64,000 nucleotides of DNA, taken from contig PDHQ01000075.1 in the NCBI GenBank assembly GCA_003339415.1, forward strand, positions 1-64,000. The letters are read 5' to 3'. The translations under genes and the position numbers were made by a program. The stretch is from Ophiocordyceps camponoti-saundersi (nom. inval.) (lineage: Eukaryota > Ascomycota > Sordariomycetes > Hypocreales > Ophiocordycipitaceae). The notes beneath the pieces are model-generated. The model did not search any database, was not told where the DNA came from, and was given only the letters and a program-made list of their open reading frames with translations. Numbering within the stretch: position 1 is the first letter of the stretch; every line of letters begins with the position of its first letter. Of the stretch, positions 1 through 11,359 are shown piece after piece.

Positions 1-587
<587 letters not shown>

Positions 588-1449
588 GTTTTTGTTCTGT
601 GGGATAACGATGTTGAGAGAGAGGAGAGGAGATGGGGAGGGGAGAAGGGGAGAGAGAAGAGAGAAATAGGTTGAGATGGGGAGTGACTGTTTCGCTTAGC
701 TTCGCCTAACGAGCGTCTTGGATGCCATGAGGGAGCAAACATGGTTTTGTCGTGAGACGAGACGAGGTCGGTGGGTAGCCGTGATTGGATTCCTGGCTGA
801 TGCTGGGTGGGTTGAGGGAAGGGGTGGTTGGAGATGATGGCGTGGAGAGAGAGAGAGAGAGAGAGGGAGAGACAGGACGTGTGGCGTTTCATCTCTCTTT
901 TTTTTTGGTGTGTTAATTCCGACGACGATGGTGATTGATTGATTACTTATTCGCATGGTGTCTATGGATACGTCTGGATATACGATGCCGTGATTGTTTG
1001 ATGTAAGCTGTGATATCCGTAGTAGGAGGTATGAGATGAGCACTAGGTAGAGAAAGGGTAAGGGTAAGGGTAAGGGTAACGAGTAACAGGATGAGGTCGG
1101 GGGGATTAGCGGGTGATTAACGGCTCATCTTTACCTTACCCTACCTAGGTACTAAAAGACTAACCTAGTGGCTACCCGCCCGGTAACCGACCCCCGTTCA
1201 TCGCTCCTGCCCCCCCCCCCCCCCCACACCTGCCCCGCGCTTCTACATACAGAGGGGAAAAGGGAGGGGGGTGTAAGTTCCGGCATCGGCGCGGGGCGAG
1301 GCGGGGCGGGGAAGGGGAATCTGGGGAGGGGAGACGAAGAAGGAGGAAGAAGGAAGATCCCAAGGATGGGAAGAAAGGAAGTGAAGTTTCCCCCTCCCCT
1401 CTTGATATCGCCATTCACATACACACGGCGGAACTGCTTTTGGAGAAAG
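588..1449. other. Divergent promoter region between the KNH-like gene and ISN1
   Basis: No gene is supported here. It holds a GA microsatellite (about 845-865), four GGGTAA units at about 1055-1079, the palindrome TACCTAGGTA at 1142-1151 and a C run of about 16 nt near 1210. Both neighbouring genes must be promoted from this interval. Confidence 0.6.
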
Positions 1450-2966
1450 ATGACGACTCGCTACCGTGTTGAATGTGCGTCTCTTTCTCTCTCTTCACAT
1501 CTCTCTCTCCCGCCTGTCGTGTCACAGTCTCTACTCAAGTACTGACAAGAGCTGAAAGATGCGCTCAAGACGCATCGACGAGATCAATTCATAGGTTCGA
1601 TCGCCAATCACCACAACAGAGCAATACAAAAGAAATGCTGAGGACATAAAAAACAAAACAGAATGGATCAAGGGCCTGCTCGCCGTCCCCTTCGTTCTCT
1701 GCTCCGGGGCCTTGAGCGACGAGGCGGACGTAGCCAAGATGGCGGATGAGGCTCATCGACGATATGCCGAGATTATGCGAGATGTTGAGGGGTTGATAGA
1801 CGATCACAGTTTGGACCTTTTTTTCCCTCTTCCTATTCATCTCCTTTATTCCGTCGCAAAGAGACAAAAAACAGTAGAAGAAAAAAAACTGACGATGGAA
1901 AATAAAAAAAGTCCAGCGTCAGTCTCTTCCTCACCCTCGACCGTCGAAACTGTCCATGCTCGTCCCAACAGCCGGCCCCTTCTTCACCCGCCTCCCGCTC
2001 GGCCCAGCCTTCGCCTACCAAGACGGCAAGCGTAACATGTCACGAAGGAGATACGTATCCCCGTCCTTTAATGACGTGCGTCTCATCCTCAACTCGGCCC
2101 AGCTCATGGCCGTGACGGCCGATGGGCTCGAGTTGGCTACTTTCGACGGGGACGTCACCCTCTACGACGACGGGGGCAGTCTCGATCGGGACAGCGAGAT
2201 GGTGCCGAGGATCCTATCGCTGATGCGTCGCAACGTCAAGATCGGCATCGTCACCGCCGCCGGTTACACCACGGCCGAACCTTACTACCATCGGTTGAGG
2301 GGCTTGCTCGACGCACTGGCCGACGACGCGGACATGTCGACGGAGCAAAAGGGGAACCTGGTGGTGATGGGAGGCGAGGCCAATTACCTCTTCGCACTGG
2401 ATCTCTCCTCGCCTCACAGACTGAAGGCGATCCCGAGTCAGGAATGGAGGACGCCGGCGATGAAGCCGTGGCGCGACGAGGACATTTCTTCGCTCCTGGA
2501 CGCGGCCGAGGCTGCGTTGTCGGACTGCGTGCGCACCCTCCGTCTCCCGGCGACGGTGATCCGCAAGCCCCGAGCGGCGGGCATAATCCCGGACCCGCCA
2601 TCCGCCCGAATCGCGCGCGAGTCGCTAGAAGAGACGGTGCTAGCCGTGCAGCGGAGCCTGGAGCTAGTCGTCGCCAAGCAACGGCAGTCAGACGACGACA
2701 AGATGGCGACGGCGGTGCCGTTCTGCGCCTTCAACGGCGGGAGGGACGTCTTCGTCGACATCGGCGACAAGAGCTGGGGCGTCTCCGTCTGCCAGCGATG
2801 GTTCGGCCAGATCCAGGCGAGGAACACGCTTCACGTTGGCGATCAGTTTCTGAGCGCGGGGGCGAATGATTTTAGGGCTAGGAGCGTGGGGACGACGGCT
2901 TGGGTTGCGAGTCCGGGGGAGACGGTTGAGTTGGTGGATGAGTTGATGGGGTTGATGGATTCCTGA
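1450..2966 (+). CDS. ISN1: IMP-specific 5'-nucleotidase
   Basis: Hydrolyses IMP to inosine in purine salvage; cytosolic. The likely structure is join(1450-1474, 1559-1594, 1662-1808, 1912-2966), giving about 420 residues. Exon 1 encodes MTTRYRVE, exon 2 only YALKTHRRDQFI, and exon 3 begins EWIKGLLAVPFVL; these small exons match the conserved N-terminus of the family, which is why the ATG at 1450 was chosen. The HAD-type nucleophile motif DGDVT sits at about residues 148-152, followed by 'KIGIVTAAGY' and, near the C-terminus, 'LHVGDQF', the acidic HAD motif. Exons 1-3 are joined in phase with reasonable splice sites. The third intron (donor GTTTGG at 1809, acceptor AG at 1911) is the weakest call. 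It is transcribed convergently with the kinase gene at 4933-7041. Confidence 0.88.
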
Positions 2967-4262
2967 GTAGGTACCTGGTGAGACTTTTTTTCTCTTCTCT
3001 TTGTCTTTCTTCCGTCGTTGTCGTCATCGTCATCGTCATCGTCGTCTTTGTGATTGTGATGACCAACATGTTGATGACGACCATGTTCACCACCATGTTC
3101 ACCACCATCGTCATCGTCACCACCACCAGTCCCCATCCCCATCCTGTCCCCATCCTGTCCTCATCCTGTCCTCAACCCACACAGTATCCGCCCCCAAATC
3201 CCCAATTCCTGTCCTATCCCAAGCCATCCCATCCCATCCCATGCTATCCCATCCGTTCCAAGCCACGCCATGATCCTCTCACGCCCCCCCCCCCCCGAAA
3301 CTAAAAAAGTAGCTAGCTATGTAAACTCCCCTGACCATCTCGCCATCCCCCCAACTTCGGCACCGAATACCCGAAGTCGGTCAAGTTGAAAAATAAAAAC
3401 GTCATTTTGGGTGGAGGGAAATACGCTAGGTGCCGATTAGCCGGGGCGGAACCCCGACTGTACCCGTTTTCTTTTCTTTTCTTTTGGGGATGGATGAAAT
3501 GGATGGAGAGATGATGAAGAGATGGGTGAAGAGATGGGAGAGGAATAGGATGATGGGTGTTGCTTCTTTGATGGAATCTTTGGAATTTATAGTCTTCTTC
3601 ACGTGATGATTTTCCTGTCAACTGTTTGGATATTGCTATATTGCTATATTGCTATACACCTTGAACCCGTCTAAGCTACATACGTCTACGGATATATCCT
3701 TCCACATCTCTTCTACCTTGCCTCCATCACCTCCATCACCACCATCACTATCACCATTAGTCATCGATATCACCATCATCATCACGATGCATCTACATCT
3801 AGTCCGTATATCTACATGTCCACGTCGACTCGAGATAGTAACCCCTGGCATTCTCTTGCACAGCCTTCCTACCCGCATACATCTACACATCCACCATACC
3901 AACTCCGCATAAACATACATCCATACATACATCCATCCATCCATACCCTTAACCCTATCCCATCCCCATCCCTATCCCTCCCTATCCCCATCTCTCCGGC
4001 ACTTCCCACCCGGCAAAGACGGTGAAGCATCCCGTCCCTCACTCACCCCATCCATCCCATGCAGTTCCTTCCTCCCATCCTATCTAATTCCTTCCCCCAC
4101 AACCCTACCAATTCACCCCCTTTCCTTTCCTTCCTTTCCTTTCTTTTCTTCCCCTCCTTCTTTCCTTCTTTCCCTCTTCTCCTCTCTCATTCCTCGTTAT
4201 TCACACCCCTTCCACCCCCCCACTTCACCTTCTACTTCGACTTCACCGTCGTGTCTCAACCC

Positions 4263-4294
<32 letters not shown>

Positions 4295-4932
4295 CTCCTC
4301 ATCAGTACAAAGCCTCGCTGTAACATCATGGCCTTGTTGGCTGCAAACCCACACACCCTCCTTCTACTCCAACCGCCACTGCCACTACCTACCTACTATC
4401 CACACGCCCAACAGCCAACTACCTAACTTACATACATATGGGTGTCACGTTTCATTCACCTACATATTGATTCACTATCATTCTTTGCTTCTTTCTGCAA
4501 GCCTCTTTACTCTCCTTTTGCTTCTTCTGATTCTACTTCCTACTTCTTCTTCTTCACACGCAAATTCATCACTTCCTCATCTTCTACCTTGCATTCGCAT
4601 CCATCCTACCTTCCTTACTGCATACCTTCCTACCTACTCAGCCTCCTTTTCCTTTCCTCTTCACTAAACCTGAAACCGGCCAACAAAAGTCTCCGCTGTA
4701 AAACATTTGTAGACCCCATCATCTCCCATCATCCTTGCGCCCGCCCCCGGGCATTGTATGTACATTTGCCCTGTGCCGCCTTATCCTCCCCGCATCTCGT
4801 GAGAGACCGACATCGACAATCTGCCGTGGCCCGAGACCCGACAGGCGACAAAAAACAAAATCAACTCTCAACGCCGCGTCTTCCCCCCCAAGGAGAGACT
4901 CGCAGAAACAAACAGACCGCCTGTCCCATTCT
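2967..4932. other. Convergent intergenic region, microsatellite-rich
   Basis: No gene is supported. It carries GTC/ATC trinucleotide runs (about 3010-3130), CCCAT-type repeats (about 3130-3260), a CATC/TACA-rich stretch (about 3715-3960) and a TTTC tetranucleotide run (about 4265-4293). The 3' ends of ISN1 and the kinase gene meet here. Confidence 0.6.
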
Positions 4933-7041
4933 CTAGTATCCTGCCTGACCTGGCATCTTGCCCAGCGAGTGCGACGTCGCCATCTTCGAAGGCAGGTGGT
5001 TGTGGCAAAATATCTTCTTGCCGCCACAGAATTCCTTCTTGGTCGCGTCAATGGCTTGCGCCTGGTCGTCGTAAGATTCCAACTGGCAACACTCCACGTT
5101 ACGCATCCACCGATTGCTGAGCACATCGGCGATTGCGATCCGTCGATTCGGCTCCGGGTTGAGCATTTGCAGCAACAGACGCCGCAGGGCCGGAGGGTTG
5201 ATCCCCATGTCCAGCGCCATGCACTTGGGGTAGTCTTCCTCCGTTATCGCCGACCCGGCTTCCGGGTGCCGCTTGTTCCAAGACTCCCAGCCTTGTACCA
5301 ACTTATCGTAGTGAGGCTGGCCGCGCTCGGCTCGCGACCAGATGGCGCCGCCAAAAGTCATGTAGATCATCACAATCGCCGAGCTCCACACGTCCAGTGC
5401 TCTCGCGTCGTACCGGTCCTTCTTCGCCAGCACCTCGGGTGCAATGTACGGCTCGCTCCCGCAGATGCCGGGCGAGCAGAGGCGCACCTCGCCCATGTTG
5501 CGGCCGCATTGGCCTCCCGCCTCGCGCAGTCCCGGGTGCGTGCCCGAGAAGACCTCCGAGACGCCAAAGTCGGTAATCTTCAGCTTGCTGTCCTTGGTCA
5601 GCAGCAGGTTCTCCAGCTTGATGTCGCGGTGGGCGATGCCGTTGGCGTGCAGGTAGCCGACGCCTTGCACCAGCTGCTTGAACAGACATTGCCGGTCCTT
5701 CTTCTTGTCGTCGCCCTTCAGGTGACCCTTTTGCACGAGGCCGAACAGGTCGCCTTCGGAACAGTACTCCATCACGTGGTTCCACCGGTGATGGTTGGTG
5801 CACAGCCTGATCGTCTCCACGATGTTGGGATGGTGCAGGCTCTTGCCGATGCTGTATTCCGACTTGATCTTCTTCTCGTACTCTGCCTGGCTCTCGCGGT
5901 GCGACTTTCCTCGAAACTCCTTCACCGCGTACAGCTCGCCGGGGCAGCCCTTGCGGACCATGAGCGTCACTCGAGAGGCGGCACCCTTGCCGAGGTGTTT
6001 GCCGTGCCGGCCGAGGATCTTGTGTTGGTATTCATATTCGGACTGCAGATCGGCCACGTCTATAAAAAAGTCGTCGGGTAGGCTCAGGCTCATGCGGCGC
6101 GCCTTGACACCGGTGCCGGCGTCCGGCGGGAGCGGCCACGGCAGCCTCTCCGGGGGATATGTCCGATTGGCGTTGTCGGTCGGCGTCGGCGGGGTCGAGC
6201 CAGGCGTCATGGGGCGTTTCAGCCCATCGAAGCTGCTGGCACGTCGGCCGGGGCTGGGTTGCCTCGAACCTCTGCCCTTGTGGCCGACGAAGTTGACGGC
6301 CCGGCCGCGGAGAGAGAAGCCCGTTCCGGAACGGCCTTTTTTCTGAAAGTCGTCCGACGACGGGAACGAGTGGCTGCCGGCGGCAGACGCGTGCGTGGGC
6401 GTCATTGGCAGGGGCGAGGCCGGTGAGGCCGGCGACAGTGGTGATGGGGGCGAGTAGGACTGGCTGGTGCTCGAGGCCGACGAACGAGTCAGGAAATTGG
6501 GGCCGGCGTAAGGGCCGCTGCCGGGGTGGCTGGTGGGCAAGGGGGGCGGTGCGTCGTTGGTAGCGAACTCGCGAACTTTTTCAGCCGAATTGGAGCGACG
6601 GAAGATGTTGGATACGGTGCGTCGTAGTCTGCTGGCGGGGCCTCGGGCGGAACGGCGCGACTGGGGCGTCGGCGGCGACGTGTCCGAATCGGAGAGTCTC
6701 CCGGAAGGCGGGGTTCCCGAGTCGTGTGTGATGAGGGCAGGAACCGGCTGCTTGGGTGTAGATGTTGGCGAGCGCGAGATGGATCGGTCGACGCCGGTGA
6801 AATCCTCCGAGTAACGGTCGCAGCTGACGGGGGTGACGGGCTCGACGAGGGAGTCGGCCGAGTCGTCGGCACCCTCTTCGGGACTGGAGAGCGAGTAAGG
6901 CGACGAGGCGTAACTATTGGAGTAGTACGACTGCGGCGATGGCCTCGTTGAAGGGGCTCGCACGTCGATTGCTATGGCAGCCGCCTTGATCGGAGGTGCC
7001 GGCTCGGCGCTACAGCGCGTCGTGGTGGCTGAAGAATGCAC
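4933..7041 (-). CDS. HAL/SAT4-family serine/threonine protein kinase
   Basis: A single-exon reading frame of 702 residues. The first 310 or so residues are Ser/Pro-rich and probably disordered, as in fungal-specific HAL4/HAL5/NPR1-type kinases. The kinase domain starts with the Gly-rich loop LGKGAASRV (from residue 350). The catalytic lysine is K374 in 'YAVKEF', the catalytic loop is HRDIKLENLL (D473), the metal-binding DFG is at 491-493, and the activation segment ends in YIAPE. The insert between DFG and APE is long (about 35 residues) and includes two cysteines. The C-terminal 'FCHNHLP' motif is typical of the SAT4/HAL4 group, whose members regulate plasma-membrane nutrient and cation transporters. 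That role is known for yeast relatives and inferred here. HRK1-like assignment is an alternative. Confidence 0.9.
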   Translation of the reverse strand: MHSSATTTRCSAEPAPPIKAAAIAIDVRAPSTRPSPQSYYSNSYASSPYSLSSPEEGADDSADSLVEPVTPVSCDRYSEDFTGVDRSISRSPTSTPKQPVPALITHDSGTPPSGRLSDSDTSPPTPQSRRSARGPASRLRRTVSNIFRRSNSAEKVREFATNDAPPPLPTSHPGSGPYAGPNFLTRSSASSTSQSYSPPSPLSPASPASPLPMTPTHASAAGSHSFPSSDDFQKKGRSGTGFSLRGRAVNFVGHKGRGSRQPSPGRRASSFDGLKRPMTPGSTPPTPTDNANRTYPPERLPWPLPPDAGTGVKARRMSLSLPDDFFIDVADLQSEYEYQHKILGRHGKHLGKGAASRVTLMVRKGCPGELYAVKEFRGKSHRESQAEYEKKIKSEYSIGKSLHHPNIVETIRLCTNHHRWNHVMEYCSEGDLFGLVQKGHLKGDDKKKDRQCLFKQLVQGVGYLHANGIAHRDIKLENLLLTKDSKLKITDFGVSEVFSGTHPGLREAGGQCGRNMGEVRLCSPGICGSEPYIAPEVLAKKDRYDARALDVWSSAIVMIYMTFGGAIWSRAERGQPHYDKLVQGWESWNKRHPEAGSAITEEDYPKCMALDMGINPPALRRLLLQMLNPEPNRRIAIADVLSNRWMRNVECCQLESYDDQAQAIDATKKEFCGGKKIFCHNHLPSKMATSHSLGKMPGQAGY

Positions 7042-7986
7042 ATGTCAGCAAGGTGAACCGCAGGAGTTGGCAGTCACGTCATGCAAGACGTCGATAGGAG
7101 GGGAGGGGGGGGGCAGGGATTAAGCATGCGCCACTGACCAGAGTCCGGCTTCATGGCCGCCATCGGGGTGGAGGGGGGAAAGAGGGCCGACGGAGGGGGG
7201 GGGAGGGGGGGGGGAGGCAAGAGAAATAGGAGCGGGTATGTGTGAGACGAGGCGAAGGGGCGAGTCGAACCCTGCCGTTCAGGGCTTGCCACTAGGTGGG
7301 TCTGGGGCGTTTAAGGAGACCGCAAGCGGGATCGAGGTTGGGCGGGAGAGGTCGTAGAGTAGAGCCTTGATCGAAACGGAATGCTTCGCGCACAGACCGG
7401 CAACACGGCTCTAATTCGTTTCTTGGTGCTTTTCGGAACGATTCCTTTTTGATCTCAGCAAGAGGAAGAGGAAAAGGCGAAAATATATAGAAGCGACGGG
7501 ACGGGACGAGTCAAGGCGAGTCCAATCGTCGTACAGGCGACTCGAGAGGTCAATGACGGGTGATGAGCGGCTCACGGCATGAGCAAGAGGCGAGAGTCGT
7601 TCAGATAGCGTGTGCTTCAAGGCAGGGAAGCGTTCACGAAGAGGAAAAAAGAGATGCCGCAGGTGATGAGAGGAGGCGGAGGCATTAATAGGAAGTAATC
7701 GGTAGAAGGGAAGGAAGGCGAGACACGGCGACGACGACGACGAGACTGGCCTGAGACAGCCTAGACGACTGGTGGGTGGGAGGAGAGGGGGGGGGGGGGG
7801 GTATAAGAAGGAGGTTGGACGGAGAGAAGAAGCAATGGAGGGAGGGAGAGAGAGGGAATGGAGGATTTGAAGAGTAGATTTTAAGAACGGTGGGGGAGAG
7901 GATGGTGAGAGGGTACCGAGGCCGGTTGTTGGTAGGTAAGTAGGTACCTAGGTATGGTGAGGATGACGATGGAAGAGCGATGATTC

Positions 7987-8020
<34 letters not shown>

Positions 8021-8380
8021 ACAGAGCCGGAGAGAGCGAAACAACAAGCTAGTGTCCGTAGAGGGAGAGGGAGGGAGAGGGAGAGGAGAGATGGATAGAG
8101 AGAGAGATGGAGAGGGAGAGAGGAGATGGATAGATGGAAGGATGGATGGAGAAAAGCGGAGGTTGGCGTCAAGGTTCCTTCCCGCTGTGCGAATGGATGG
8201 TGTTGTGCGCGAACGTGTTGTGCGCGCGAATGTTATGTGTGTGTGTGTGTGCAGTTAAGGAGTCAGTATGTACAATACTGTATGTAATGTCCAGCATGAG
8301 GTAACAAGGTTTTTGTCTAGTAGATAGACGGAGAGACGGCGAGGCTCGTCCTCTCTCTTATCATCAAATCCATCAGTTGA
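7042..8380. other. Upstream region of the kinase gene with purine-rich repeats
   Basis: No coding region is supported. On the kinase strand it is a pyrimidine-rich leader and promoter. It holds G runs (15 nt at 7787-7801), a GA microsatellite at about 7990-8018, a GAGG/GGAGAG stretch at 8055-8150 and the nested palindromes TAGGTACCTA (7941-7950) and TACCTAGGTA (7945-7954). Confidence 0.55.
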
Positions 8381-8441
8381 TTGTCACAGCCTATTTTTTT
8401 CTTCGCACCACCCACGCAACAACCCACGCACCGCCGCGGCA

Positions 8442-8474
8442 CCACCCTGGCACCCACCCTGGCACCCACCCTGG

Positions 8475-8504
<30 letters not shown>
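8442..8504. repeat. 12-bp minisatellite (3 copies) running into a CA microsatellite
   Basis: The unit CCACCCTGGCAC occurs exactly three times at 8442-8453, 8454-8465 and 8466-8477 and passes directly into about 12 CA dinucleotides up to about 8504. Confidence 0.9.
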
Positions 8505-8505
<1 letters not shown>

Positions 8506-9268
8506 CCCAGAGGCAGAAGAGCAGGAGGAAGAGGAAGAGGAGGCGCCGGGGCGAGCCAGGGCCCCTGTCCGTTGCTTTTTTCGGCAGCATCCCCCACACA
8601 CCCTCCCTCCCACACACCCCCTCCCTCTCAACGGGCTCCCTCGCCCAAGTGGAAAGAAAAAAAGGAAACAACGAAAAAGAAAAAGAGACGGAGAGAGAGA
8701 AAGAGAAAGAGACGTAACGAAAAAAAAAAAAGAAGGGGAGAGAAGGGGGGCGTGCATCGAGTAAGAGAAATCCCATCATCATGATTGATGATGATGATGC
8801 TTTGGCGGCCTTTGGTTGCTGCTGATGCCGATGATTGAAATGATTGGACGGGACGCGGGCTGGCCAATTCTCTGATACGACCTCTTTTCCCCTTCCGCAC
8901 TGTGCCCTCCTCGTAAGGGACCCTACAGGTATCCGTAGAGCGGTATCCGCAGAGGAGTATCCGTGGAGGAGGAGTACGGACAGTTCACCGTTACGGATAC
9001 TACTACTACTACTACGAGCTGGTGAGTGCCCCCAGGCCAGGTGGTAGTGGCACGCCTTTTCTTCTTCCCGGTAGGGCCCCCCCCCTTCGCCCGACCTTCT
9101 GGCTGTCGACCTTCCTCTTCCCAGCAGAAGGCTGCGTGGACGCACGTACGGATGCTACCCCAGGACCAAAGTTGGCAGCAGCCAGTCCAAGACCGAGTCT
9201 ATCCGTCGGCATGGAAACATGGAAACATGATGGAACAACCGCACAAGGTAAGCTTAACTAACACGCAC

Positions 9269-9298
9269 ATGATGATGATGATGATGATGATGATGATG
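9269..9298. repeat. GAT trinucleotide run
   Basis: About ten consecutive ATG/GAT units are seen immediately upstream of the 21-bp minisatellite. Confidence 0.9.
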
Positions 9299-9322
9299 GC
9301 TGTGCGGGTGATGCACTGTGCT

Positions 9323-9420
9323 CCTCGTCCTCGTCCTCCCTGTCCTCGTCCTCGTCCTCCCTGTCCTCGTCCTCGTCCTCCCTGTCCTCGTCCTCGTCCT
9401 CCCTGTCCTCGTCCTCGTCC
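9323..9420. repeat. 21-bp tandem repeat, 4.7 copies
   Basis: The unit CCTCGTCCTCGTCCTCCCTGT repeats exactly at 9323, 9344, 9365 and 9386, with a 14-nt partial copy to 9420. Because 21 is a multiple of three, several frames stay open through it; on the - strand one frame gives a repeating Arg-Glu-Asp-Glu-Asp-Glu-Asp heptad. No surrounding gene supports coding. Confidence 0.93.
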
Positions 9421-10964
9421 ATCCTCTCCTGTTTCGCCGTCTTATTCATTCATATAGTGCATCCTATTCGCATGAGAACATGCCTACATACTGTATCCGT
9501 CTGTCTCCGAGTCCTATATGTATGTATCTTAGGTGGATACGTCCGTAGAGGTAGGCCTTTGGCGAGCCGGCCCTAGGAGATGAGATTCTCGACCTACATA
9601 CATACATACATAACGCATGCGTGTCTGTATGAAGAGAAGATTGCGGAGAGACCCTTTTTCTCCCTTCTCTCTCTTCCATGCCTTCTACTATCACTACTAC
9701 GACCTACCTACCTACCTACATACCTATCCGCAGACGCATGTAGAGCTAGCTGCCTGCAGCCGGCATGTATGTATGTATGTAACGACAGCTTCATCCCCTT
9801 GGCCCCGGAAGGACACCGCTCGGACCCGACTGGGGTGGATTGGTGGATGGAGGGATGGATGGATCGACTGCTGGCGGACAGCGACGACGGACGTTTCCCG
9901 TCCCTAGACTCCGGCTGCACCGTAAATGCGCCCAATCGTAGGCATTACCTACCTACCATCTACATACCTACCACCTACTTGCCTACAGGCTACACCTACT
10001 TCCCTTGACGGAAACAGACGTGTGTGTTGTATGTATGGACGTATGTATGTATGTATGCTGCAAAAAACTGCTGCTGTACTCGTGCCCTTTGCATCATGTG
10101 CAAAAGTGCGCGCAGACATCACATTCACACGCACGCACACACACACACACACAAGCAAGGTATCCTCCCTCCCTAGATACACCCCCCTCCCCCCCCCCTG
10201 CCGCACATCGTGCATCTCCATGTCCCCCAGATCCGTACAGTGTGTGTTATACGTCTCAAGCACGTCAACGCACGACGTCACGAAAAAGCCTCTTCTTAAA
10301 TTTTTTTTCTTGATCGTCTTCAATCAACTAATCCGCCACGGTTGTGTAACCAGTTATTATCCACCTACAGTGCGTCCTTGTGATTGTTTCTTTCCCTGTT
10401 CTTCTTCGTCTTCATCATCATCTTCTGTCGTCGCGCAAGGAAAAAAAAGGGGGAGAACAGAGAGAAGGGGGGGGGGAGTGAGGTAAGGAAGCGTCTTGGC
10501 GCAAATCTCCCCCTGTTTTAAACAAAAACAAACTGCCAAGATGCAGATGTTCAAGACAAGTGAAAGGAAAAAAAAAAAAGCCTTGGCATTTATTCCCTCA
10601 CGGATCAGCTTAGCATGCAACCTGCGCGTCTCTCGAGCAGGTACGGAGCTAAGGGGAGAAGATTAAAAAAAAAAAGACGGAGAGAAAAAGGGAAGGGGGA
10701 GAAAAAAAAAGGAAGAACAGGGGAGGAGTATGGATAGCGATACGGACTAAGGACGTAAAGAGAGAAACAAAAGGCGATGATGACGATGGTGCCTCGGGCC
10801 AAAAACAAGGCTTCCCTGCCAGATGATGAATGTATCGTTTTCATCGGCTCCGGAGCGCCGAATGAGAGGGAGGGAGGGACCGGCAGGATCGGCAGAGCGC
10901 GCCCGCTGACACCCCTCACCTGTCCCGTGCTGGGCCGGGAGACCCGACGTAGCCGACGACGGGC

Positions 10965-10995
<31 letters not shown>

Positions 10996-11327
10996 ATGAT
11001 TGACTGAATTTTGTTACTCAGAAGAGGGATTGGATCGATTGATCGATTGATGAATTGATTAAAGCTGGCTTTATTCCTCACTCCTTGATACGCACATTCT
11101 TTACACACATCACACATCGTTGGATACGGAGACACGAATAGAAACAAAAGATAAAGTCGAGACACACAGTGCGGTGGAACGGAAAGAAGGGGGGGGGACC
11201 GAGGCACGTGCGCCGGTCGCATCGTGGCGGGCACCATGTCCGATTTCTTTCAAAGAGTAGCGCCCTGTAGCAGGCAGCCAGCCAGCCAGCTCCCTACTAT
11301 CTGTACATATAGTGATGCTTAGTCGCC

Positions 11328-11359
<32 letters not shown>

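Noticed and set aside
1055..1080. GGGTAA tandem units resembling a telomere
   Set aside because: The fungal telomere repeat is TTAGGG/CCCTAA. GGGTAA corresponds to TTACCC, which is a different sequence, and only four units are present in the interior of a contig.
4442..4667. Ser/Phe/Leu-rich open frames that look like membrane segments
   Set aside because: They come from pyrimidine-rich repeat DNA in the convergent spacer and have no start context or conserved motif.
4735..6081. 448-residue open frame opposite the HAL-type kinase
   Set aside because: It is the antisense shadow of a strongly conserved, GC-rich kinase gene.
7261..7310. GGTTCGACTC on the - strand, a possible tRNA T-arm
   Set aside because: The flanking bases do not pair as a T stem, and no D-arm lies at the proper distance.
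8384..9145. 253-residue open frame on the - strand
   Set aside because: It is encoded by CA, minisatellite and purine-run DNA and gives low-complexity Ser/Phe/Cys/Val sequence with no domain-like part.
9240..9268. AAGGTAAGC followed by CTAAC, resembling an intron donor and branch site
   Set aside because: No convincing exon could be found on either side, and a GAT microsatellite follows at once.
10605..11237. 210-residue open frame on the - strand
   Set aside because: Low-complexity leader and a (GACA)n-encoded Thr-Asp-Arg-Gln stretch; no splice-linked extension or recognisable family.
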